DNA of 5,505 nt from Dysgonamonadaceae bacterium (GTDB lineage Bacteria > Bacteroidota > Bacteroidia > Bacteroidales > Azobacteroidaceae), in NCBI GenBank assembly GCA_031282925.1, contig JAITCT010000346.1, positions 1-5,505 on the forward strand. The letters are read 5' to 3'. Shown here in pieces: positions 1-4,914 of the stretch (positions within the stretch are counted from its first letter, which is position 1; each line of letters starts with the position of its first letter). A program made the position numbers and the translations under genes. Below the pieces are notes generated by a model. That model was not told the origin of the DNA, did not search any database, and saw only the letters and a program-made list of their open reading frames with translations.

Positions 1-448
1 CAGCTGGAACCGGACGAACTTAACAGACTGTTTTCCGAAAAGTTGCGCACGACGGAACAGTACCTGCAACTGAAGCGGGACATTGAAGATAAATACGGTC
101 CGGAGAAAAAGCAGGCTCAGAAGGCTGCAAAACAGTTACTGTCCGGCAATCCGGAAGCGGGCAATACAGCAAGCCGAAGAAGCCGCCGTATCGGCTAAAT
201 ACGACAAAGAAATCAAAGCGGCCGGAAAAAATTCTAAAAAAGTCGAAAAGCTCGAAAAGGAAAAAGAGGAAAAGCCGGCCAAAGTCCGGGCGGAATACGG
301 GGACAAATCATTTGCCATTCAGGTTGCGCAAGCCATAGCAAATACTGCAATGGCGGCTATCAACGCCTGTTCTTCTGCGGCTGCCATACCGGCAGTCGGT
401 GCCGGCTTTTTACAGTACATCCGTATCCTGAATGAAAAAAAACGGTAA
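1..448 (+). pseudogene. Remnant of phage tail tape-measure protein (C-terminal part, frameshifted and truncated)
   Basis: The window opens inside a coding stretch in frame 1 (QLEPDELNRLFSEKLRTTEQ onward) that stops at 196-198. From about position 165 the coding signal moves to frame 2, giving QQAEEAAVSAKYDKEIKAAG, then KNSKKVEKLEKEKEEK, then AIQVAQAIANTAMAAINAC and SSAAAIPAVG. This order (lysine/glutamate coiled coil, then an alanine-rich hydrophobic segment with AINAxSSAAAIPxVG) is typical of the C-terminus of Bacteroidota phage and prophage tape-measure proteins, which set tail length and span the tail tube. A one-base shift near 150-175 is needed to join the halves. After the AIPAVG motif the usual glycine/alanine-rich membrane-like tail and IKKQ-type end are missing; the frame ends as FLQYIRILNEKKR at 446-448. 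Both defects mark a pseudogene. The ATG at 83 lies inside the older frame and is not a natural start. Family assignment is from recalled family sequence; 5' extent is cut by the window. Confidence 0.72.
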
Positions 449-625
449 ATACAGTATGATGCGGATGATTCGAGGGTAGGGGGTTTACAAAAATTCAATA
501 TTCTGTCGGGTTTTGTGGATTACCTGTATGAAGACGAATACCATGGCGAATGTATCGTCAATGAAAACAAGCTGACTTTGCGGCTGGATCCCACATACGG
601 ATACTTTTTGCATAAATTCATGTAA
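449..625 (+). other. Unassigned open stretch, possible gene remnant
   Basis: Directly after the TAA of the tape-measure remnant the same frame stays open for 58 codons, to TAA at 623-625. It encodes a protein-like sequence with segments such as FNILSGFVDYLYEDEYHG and NENKLTLRLDPTYGYFLHKF. There is no ATG near its beginning, so it is not an obvious independent gene; it looks like the tail end of another protein whose start was lost. I do not recognise the family. It may belong to the same prophage remnant or to the segment brought next to it by the deletion that removed the tape-measure C-terminus. Confidence 0.3.
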
Positions 626-821
626 ACTGCTTTTTTGATATACCGCCGGAAAAGTGGAATGCTGTTTGTTCGGTGTGGAAGTTTCCCTTTTGTTACCTTT
701 TTGAAATTTGGCAACAAAATTCGGTGGTTTCAGATGTAACCCGACATTAAATTAGTGTTTGGCAAATCGCTCCGAATCAGTAGATCTGTCTGTAACTTGC
801 TTGTGTATTGCAAATTATCTG
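626..821. other. Non-coding stretch downstream of tRNA-Ser
   Basis: About 200 bases between the unassigned open stretch and the 3' end of the minus-strand tRNA. I see no convincing coding frame, no clear hairpin followed by a T-run on the minus strand that would end the tRNA transcript, and no second copy of the tRNA 3' end that would mark an attachment site. Confidence 0.5.
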
Positions 822-909
822 CGGAAAGAACAGGATTCGAACCTGCGATTCCCTTTAGGGGAATACACGCTTTCCAGGCGTGCCTCTTCAACCACTCGAG
901 CACCTTTCC
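822..909 (-). tRNA. tRNA-Ser(GGA)
   Basis: Read on the minus strand, the 88-nt gene folds as a class II tRNA. The 7-bp acceptor stem is GGAAAGG with TCTTTCC (last pair G-U) and the discriminator base is G. The D arm carries GAGTGGTTGA, and the anticodon stem CACGC/GCGTG encloses the loop CTGGAAA with anticodon GGA, which reads UCC and UCU serine codons. A long variable arm (ATTCCC/GGGAAT) is typical of tRNA-Ser, and the T arm has the TTCGAAT loop. A full 3' CCA is not encoded: the bases after the discriminator are CAG. The gene is divergent from rnr and has its own promoter just upstream. Confidence 0.97.
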
Positions 910-925
910 TTCTTCAAAACGGGTG

Positions 926-957
926 CAAAGATAGAAATAAAAAATTGAATTTCAAAA
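926..957 (-). promoter_or_regulatory. Promoter of tRNA-Ser
   Basis: On the minus strand a TATCTTTG box (933 down to 926) matches the Bacteroidota -7 consensus TAnnTTTG. It is preceded by TTTTG (957-953) with a 19-base spacer, matching the -33 element. The box lies 16 bases before the first base of the tRNA, leaving a short 5' leader. Confidence 0.8.
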
Positions 958-1023
958 CGGATTCTTTCGGCTGCCTGGGCGAACCTTAAAGTTTGCAGAA
1001 AATATTTATTCCGAAAATTTTAC

Positions 1024-1031
1024 TACTTTTG
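1024..1031 (+). promoter_or_regulatory. Putative rnr promoter (-7 box)
   Basis: TACTTTTG at 1024-1031 is a full match to the Bacteroidota -7 consensus TAnnTTTG. No good TTTG -33 element lies at the usual 19-21 base spacing; the nearest TTTG (992-995) is 28 bases upstream. Transcription would be expected to start a few bases downstream, near 1036-1039, giving a leader of about 85 nt before the rnr ATG. Confidence 0.6.
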
Positions 1032-1035
1032 CGCC

Positions 1036-1092
1036 TTGTACTTTGCGCGGAAATTACGGCAATTCCACATTTTTTAATCGCGCGAAGTATAA
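1036..1092 (+). promoter_or_regulatory. Long stem-loop in the rnr leader
   Basis: Bases 1036-1049 (TTGTACTTTGCGCG) can pair along all 14 positions with 1079-1092 (CGCGCGAAGTATAA), using two G-U pairs. The enclosed 29-nt loop includes a smaller possible hairpin, GGAAATT (1050 region) with AATTCC (1061-1066). The stem starts within a few bases of the expected transcription start and ends 29 nt before the ATG. It could protect or mark the mRNA 5' end, or act as a regulatory leader; its role is inferred. Confidence 0.5.
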
Positions 1093-1121
1093 TCATCATT
1101 AATTACAAAACATATACAGAT

Positions 1122-3275
1122 ATGTCAAAAAACAATTTCAAAGAGGTAAAGTCAGACAAACGGCTAACCAACCGGGAACTGACAAACCGCATCGTTAATC
1201 TTTTCAATGCTTTTCCCGATAGGAGTATGAATTATAAGCAAGTCAGCGCGGAAATAGGCGTCGCATCTCAATCTAACGGGCAACGGGTAGCCGGCATTTT
1301 GGGGAATTTGGCAGAAGAAGATTTTCTAACGCCTGTTGAGCATGGGAAATATAAATTGAATGGTTTGGGAACTTTGGCCGTCGGCAAATTTGAACGCCGT
1401 TCAAACGGTAAAAATTCATTTATTCCCGAAGATGGCGGAAATCCTCTGTTTGTTGCGGAAAGAAATTCCATGCACGCTATGGATGGCGACAAGGTGAAAG
1501 CCCAAATCCTGGCCAGGCGGAAAGGCCGCACCCCAGAAGCCGAAGTCATCGAAATCATTGAAAGAAAGCATACGACCTTTGTAGGGGTTTTGGAAATCGG
1601 ACGGCATCATGCTTTCGTACTGACGGACAGCAAAACACTGGCCAACGATATTTTTATTCCCGGAGATAAACTCAATGGCGCGAAAGACGGGCAAAAAGTG
1701 GTCGTGAAAATTACCGAATGGCGCGAAAGGGCGAATAATCCCGAAGGGAAAGTGATTGATATACTGGGTACTCCGGGTGAGAATCAAACCGAAATGCACG
1801 CTATTCTGGCCGATTTCGGACTGCCGTACAAATATCCTGTAAAAGTGGAAAAAGCCGCCGAAAAAATCCCGGTCGAAATTGCTGCCGAAGATATTAAATC
1901 GCGCGAAGATTTCCGCCGTGTACCGACTTTCACTATTGACCCGAAAGACGCCAAGGATTTCGACGATGCCTTGTCAATCCGGAAACTGAAAAACGGTCAT
2001 TGGGAAGTCGGCATTCATATTGCGGATGTAACGCATTACGTGAAACCGGGAAGCGTCATTGACAAAGAGGCTTACGAACGTGCAACGTCCATTTATCTGG
2101 TTGACCGCACTATCCCCATGCTTCCCGAAAAACTGAGCAACGGCCTTTGCTCGCTTCGCCCGCACGAGGACAAATTGTGTTTCTCGACGGTAGTGGAACT
2201 GACCGGTGATGCCGAAGTGAAAAGCTACCGGATTGTGCGGACGGTTATTCATTCCGACCGCCGCTTCGATTACGACGAAGCGCAGCAAATTATCGAAACA
2301 GGAAGAGGGGATTTGAAAGACGAAATCCTGACTTTAGACCGTTTGGCCAAAATCCTCCGGGAAAAACGGTTCAAAAACGGCGCAATCAATTTCGACCGTA
2401 GCGAAGTGAAAGTCGAAGTTGATGAAAACGGTAAGCCGCTACGGGTATTTTTTGCGGAAGCCAAAGATTCCAATAAACTGGTCGAAGAATTTATGCTTTT
2501 AGCCAACCGTCTGGTGGCGGAGCATATAGGGAAAGTCGGTAAAGCGCATAAAGCCAAGACTTTTGTGTACCGGATTCACGATTTGCCTGTTCCCGAAAAG
2601 CTGTCGAATTTCGCTGAATTTATCCGCCGCTTCGGATACAAACTGAAAGACAAAGGCAGTGATGTGGAGATTTCAAAAAGCATCAACGACCTGCTCAACG
2701 AGGTACAAGGGAAAAAAGAGCAGAACATGATTGAAACCTTAGCCATTCGTTCGATGGCAAAAGCGGTTTATTCCACGCGGAATGTCGGTCATTACGGCTT
2801 GGCTTTCAAATACTACACTCATTTCACTTCACCCATCAGGCGCTACCCCGATATGATGGTTCACCGGCTGCTGGAACGCTATCTTTCCGGCGGGCGTTCG
2901 GTCAACGAACAGCAGACGGAAGAGGCCTGCAAGCACTGTTCCGGCATGGAATCGCTGTCCGTTAGCGCCGAACGGGCTTCTACTAAATACAAACAGGTTG
3001 AATTTATGTCGAACAAAGTCGGCATGATTTTCGACGGCATCATTTCAGGCGTTACCGAATGGGGTTTGTACGTGGAATTGAGCGACAACGCCTGCGAAGG
3101 CATGGTGCCTATCCGTAACCTGGCAGATGATCATTACGAATATGATGAAAAGACATATAGCCTTATCGGCATACGCAAAAAACATCGCTATTGCCTGGGC
3201 GATCCGCTGACAGTTAAAGTTGCAAAAGCCAATCTGGAACGCAAGCAGTTGGATTTTTCATTGGTGGAAGGGTGA
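1122..3275 (+). CDS. rnr: Ribonuclease R (3'-5' exoribonuclease, RNB family)
   Basis: A complete 717-residue enzyme that degrades structured RNA processively from the 3' end in the cytoplasm and takes part in mRNA and rRNA turnover. Domains in order: N-terminal winged-helix-like region (about 15-80, with MNYKQVSAEIGV), two cold-shock-type OB folds (about 85-225), the RNB catalytic domain (about 262-585) and a C-terminal S1 domain (633-715). The catalytic motif TIDPKDAKDFDDAL places aspartates at 273, 279, 281 and 282, one residue off the E. coli RNase R set (272, 278, 280, 281). The RNB-end signature FTSPIRRYPDMMVHR carries R573 and R574. There is no long lysine-rich tail as in E. coli (813 residues); the protein ends soon after S1. 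The frame runs open upstream to a TTG at 993, but the likely promoter at 1024-1031 lies inside that extension, and MSKNNFKEVK at 1122 is the natural N-terminus. The gene appears monocistronic. Confidence 0.96.
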   Translation: MSKNNFKEVKSDKRLTNRELTNRIVNLFNAFPDRSMNYKQVSAEIGVASQSNGQRVAGILGNLAEEDFLTPVEHGKYKLNGLGTLAVGKFERRSNGKNSFIPEDGGNPLFVAERNSMHAMDGDKVKAQILARRKGRTPEAEVIEIIERKHTTFVGVLEIGRHHAFVLTDSKTLANDIFIPGDKLNGAKDGQKVVVKITEWRERANNPEGKVIDILGTPGENQTEMHAILADFGLPYKYPVKVEKAAEKIPVEIAAEDIKSREDFRRVPTFTIDPKDAKDFDDALSIRKLKNGHWEVGIHIADVTHYVKPGSVIDKEAYERATSIYLVDRTIPMLPEKLSNGLCSLRPHEDKLCFSTVVELTGDAEVKSYRIVRTVIHSDRRFDYDEAQQIIETGRGDLKDEILTLDRLAKILREKRFKNGAINFDRSEVKVEVDENGKPLRVFFAEAKDSNKLVEEFMLLANRLVAEHIGKVGKAHKAKTFVYRIHDLPVPEKLSNFAEFIRRFGYKLKDKGSDVEISKSINDLLNEVQGKKEQNMIETLAIRSMAKAVYSTRNVGHYGLAFKYYTHFTSPIRRYPDMMVHRLLERYLSGGRSVNEQQTEEACKHCSGMESLSVSAERASTKYKQVEFMSNKVGMIFDGIISGVTEWGLYVELSDNACEGMVPIRNLADDHYEYDEKTYSLIGIRKKHRYCLGDPLTVKVAKANLERKQLDFSLVEG

Positions 3276-3304
3276 AACGGATATTCACCGTTCACCCTTC
3301 ACCA
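3262..3304 (+). terminator. Strong hairpin at the rnr 3' end, spanning the stop codon
   Basis: GAAGGGTGAA-A-CGG (3267-3280) pairs with CCGTTCACCCTTC (3288-3300), with one bulged A and a 7-base loop. The stem can be extended by four more pairs (TGGT with ACCA) across a bulged G. The rnr TGA (3273-3275) lies within the 5' arm. No T-run follows, so it is not a classic intrinsic terminator; it may act as a 3' end stabiliser or a T-less terminator. Its core is repeated at 3887-3910. Confidence 0.5.
3272..3295. repeat. 24-bp palindromic repeat, copy 1
   Basis: The 24 bases starting GTGAAACGGATATT and ending CACCGTTCAC occur exactly here and again at 3887-3910. The unit is an imperfect palindrome (GTGAA-A-CGG with CCGTTCAC), resembling short extragenic palindromic repeats. 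Here it overlaps the last codon and stop of rnr. Confidence 0.85.
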
Positions 3305-3478
3305 TGGAATATACCTCAAATATGGTATTGCAGTAACTTCACAATCATTCTATCTTTACAAAAATATTTATACCCCATCCGGTTACGGCAGGCGACAAAA
3401 TGACCAGTTGTGGCATTAAGCCTCAGAACCACCGGTTTTTATTATGAGTTGATAATTGACAATTAAAAATAAAAAATC
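3305..3478. other. Intergenic region between rnr and the lipoprotein remnant
   Basis: No coding signal. Besides the possible promoter it contains a weak hairpin followed by T residues (AACC/GGTT near 3427-3436, then TTTTATT), and an AT-rich segment with the small palindrome AATTGACAATT (3454-3464). Directly before the ATG the sequence is A-rich without a Shine-Dalgarno, as is usual in Bacteroidota. Confidence 0.4.
3327..3358 (+). promoter_or_regulatory. Possible promoter of the lipoprotein gene
   Basis: ATTG (3327-3330) is followed after 20 bases by TATCTTTA (3351-3358), one mismatch from the Bacteroidota -7 consensus TAnnTTTG. It lies about 120 bases before the likely ATG at 3479. Confidence 0.35.
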
Positions 3479-3840
3479 ATGAGAACAAAAAGAATCGGAT
3501 ACGCTTTATTTATGATGTTGTCTTTGTGCATTTTACGGGGATGGCTGGGTGCAAGGAAGGAGAGAACACAAGCAATAACGGGTGCGAGTGCAATAATAAA
3601 ACAAATTCTGTTGAGATAAAGAGTATGGAAGGAACCATTGATTTCAAGGAAGATATTCAAGAATGGTATATCTCGGTTCATACACCGGGGACATACGACG
3701 AGGTAAAAGTATTTTTTCCTTGTAATTTGGAGGAATCCTGTAAAAAAGCAAATGAAAAAGTGCTGTTTTCCGGTGTGGCTTTTGATCCTCTTTCCGATTC
3801 CGATTTAAGCGGTTTTACTGCAGGCTGCATCTTTTTTGTA

Positions 3841-3856
3841 TTGAAATATCATCTAT
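3841..3856. repeat. 16-bp direct repeat, copy 1
   Basis: TTGAAATATCATCTAT occurs exactly here and at 4820-4835, same orientation, 979 bp apart. Copy 1 lies near the end of the recognisable lipoprotein part (read as LKYHL); copy 2 lies just past the SusD remnant. Confidence 0.8.
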
Positions 3857-3871
3857 TAAATTACTCAAATC

Positions 3872-3910
3872 GTGAAACGGTGAACAGTGAAACGGATATT
3901 CACCGTTCAC
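3872..3910. repeat. Palindromic repeat copy 2, extended, inside the lipoprotein frame
   Basis: Bases 3887-3910 are identical to 3272-3295. Upstream, GTGAAACGGTGAA (3872-3884) repeats the motif partially and can pair with TTCACCGTTCAC (3899-3910), enclosing a 14-base loop. The element therefore forms a hairpin inside an open frame, between two unlike protein segments. This suggests insertion, or loss of a stop codon that once ended the upstream gene. Confidence 0.75.
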
Positions 3911-4200
3911 AAAGGACTTACAAACAAACAGGTTTTTCTCATGACGACTTTTTGTGGAATTTTCCCGATTCTGCCGGATTGATTACCGAAGAAGCGATGA
4001 AAGAGAATATGAAACAGACTGAAATTGCAAAAAATTACATAGACAAAGATAGCTTGAATAAATATGCCTCTAAAATTGCACTGTTGAACAACAGCGATTA
4101 TACGGAATATCACAACGCCAATAATATGGGAGCATTCGTTTTCACACCGGTGGAGGTGGAGACGCGACACTGGCGTAGGGCGGGTGGCGCTTTCAATTGA

Positions 4201-4429
4201 TTAAAAACCGTATTAATTCATCCCGGTTATAAACGACCGGTTGTTCATATTGTTATTTATATAACAGTGAAACAAAAATATATAAATAGAAGAATAAATA
4301 TTCCGGACAATTGGTTTCCGGGGCTTTGTCAAAGGCTAAGGCATTAGGCGTACTTTTCAATAAAAAAGCGCTGAGCAAGGCATTGGTATCAAAAATAAAT
4401 CTATTCGCTGTAATTCCCTGTCAGCGTAA
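4201..4429. other. Mostly non-coding stretch with an unassigned short frame
   Basis: Bases 4201-4290 are AT-rich without coding signal; CCGGT (4223-4227) and ACCGG (4236-4240) form a small hairpin. A frame without ATG is open from 4290 to TAA at about 4428-4430. It encodes an internally repetitive peptide (ALSKAKALGVLFNKKALSKA, then LVSKINLFAVIPCQRK). This may be a gene fragment or chance; I do not recognise it. Confidence 0.3.
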
Positions 4430-4689
4430 ATAAGAGGCTTCGTAAGCGAAGCGGCTGGCGACCAACTTCCCGGCGTTACCGTTAACCGGAAAGGGCGCAG
4501 GTCTGCACCGTAACCGGCACAGACGGTTATTATCAAATCGAAGCGGCGGAAAACGATACGCTTGTGTTTTCGTTCATCGGATTGTACACCGTTGAAAAGC
4601 CGGCAGGCAAGAGTGGTGAAATAAATGTTTCGCTTCGAGAGGATGATCAACTTCGTTTGATTGAGTTGATAGAAATGCGGCGGAATTGA
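4430..4689 (+). pseudogene. Remnant of a SusC-like TonB-dependent transporter (N-terminal domain only)
   Basis: Frame 2 from 4430 reads RGFVSEAAGDQLPGVTVNRK, matching the start of the carboxypeptidase-regulatory-like domain of SusC family proteins (consensus G-VxDxxGxPLPGVxV). Near 4490-4500 the signal moves to frame 1, which reads CTVTGTDGYYQIEAAENDTL, then VFSFIGLYTVEK and EINVSLREDDQL, and stops at 4687-4689. This matches the usual order GTVTDxxGxYxLxVPxxATLVFSFIGY-xxxE-INVxLxED. SusC proteins are outer-membrane transporters of about 1000 residues that import glycans with a SusD lipoprotein. Only about 85 residues remain: no signal peptide, no TonB box or plug, no barrel. The internal frameshift and the abrupt switch to SusD sequence show a dead fragment. 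Confidence 0.75.
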
Positions 4690-4823
4690 TTTCCCGCGCA
4701 CAGTTCATTCGCGGCTACGATTACTTTCAGCTTGTGCTGTTTTTCGGCGAAGTACCCATTATCACGACTTATCCCGAACCTTTTGCAGTGGTATGTCTTG
4801 GTTCCTGCACCGGGGACAGTTGA
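4683..4823 (+). pseudogene. Remnant of a SusD-like glycan-binding lipoprotein (internal fragment)
   Basis: In frame 3, overlapping the end of the SusC fragment, the sequence reads ELISRAQFIRGYDYFQLVLF followed by FGEVPIITTYPEPF. This matches the conserved helical core of SusD/RagB proteins (A-FLRAxYYFxLVxLFGxVPLxT), normally well inside a protein of roughly 500-600 residues. Similarity ends near 4791; the frame stops at 4821-4823. SusD proteins sit on the outer surface and cap the SusC transporter. The order SusC then SusD on one strand is the normal order of a polysaccharide utilisation pair, so this is most simply one locus with a large internal deletion and a lost 3' end. Confidence 0.72.
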
Positions 4824-4835
4824 AATATCATCTAT
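4820..4835. repeat. 16-bp direct repeat, copy 2
   Basis: Exact copy of 3841-3856 (TTGAAATATCATCTAT) in the same orientation, starting one base before the stop of the SusD remnant. Confidence 0.8.
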
Positions 4836-4849
4836 CAGTCATTTACCGT

Positions 4850-4913
4850 AAAAAATCTCCGGTTGGTACGAGGATTCACCTCGCGTCTTGTTATCCTGAC
4901 AGGTTCAACCTGT
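4850..4913 (-). terminator. Possible terminator region of the coiled-coil gene
   Basis: Just past the minus-strand stop there is a 15-base palindrome (ACAGGTT-C-AACCTGT, 4899-4913), then a second small hairpin (CGAGG/CCTCG, 4869-4883). A run of six T on the minus strand (plus 4850-4855) follows 13 bases later. The parts are present, but the spacing between the last stem and the T-run is longer than in a standard intrinsic terminator. Confidence 0.35.
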
Positions 4914-4914
4914 T

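Larger units (their letters stand above)
3479..4200 (+). pseudogene. Small lipoprotein gene, frameshifted in the signal peptide and fused at its 3' end
   Basis: The ATG at 3479 starts a typical lipoprotein signal peptide, MRTKRIGYALFMMLSLCI, in frame 2. The lipobox and mature part continue in frame 1 as FTGMAGCKEGENTSNNG, with the acylated Cys in GMAGC. One base is missing in the T-run at 3531-3534 (four T where five would join the frames), so translation as written ends after 46 residues at 3617-3619. The mature part (TIDFKEDIQEWYISVHTPG, then YDEVKVFFPCNLEE) resembles small Bacteroidales surface-type lipoproteins of unknown function. After LKYHLLN the frame runs through a 24-bp palindromic repeat, read as RETVNSETDIHRS, into a different segment (GFSHDDFLWNFPDSAGLI to GAFVFTPVEVE) that I do not recognise. 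The last 15 or so codons are unusually GC-rich. The gene is best read as broken, or as carrying a sequencing error at the T-run. Confidence 0.6.

Noticed and set aside
520..717. Minus-strand open frame of 65 codons
   Set aside because: No family resemblance or start context; it overlaps the more protein-like plus-strand stretch ending at 625.
759..989. Plus-strand open frame of 76 codons over the tRNA
   Set aside because: It reads the antisense of tRNA-Ser (QDSNLRFPLGEYTLSRRAS is translated tRNA complement), a frequent false gene.
993..1121. TTG-started N-terminal extension of RNase R
   Set aside because: It would include the likely -7 box and the leader stem-loop, and the extra residues do not match the RNase R N-terminus; the ATG at 1122 starts the family-like MSKNNF sequence.
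4437..4452. Hairpin GCTTCG-TAAG-CGAAGC as a terminator
   Set aside because: It lies inside the SusC-homologous frame and has no T-run after it.
4357..4701. Minus-strand open frame of 114 codons
   Set aside because: It overlaps the SusC fragment, whose plus-strand translation matches a known domain; the minus translation shows no recognisable pattern.
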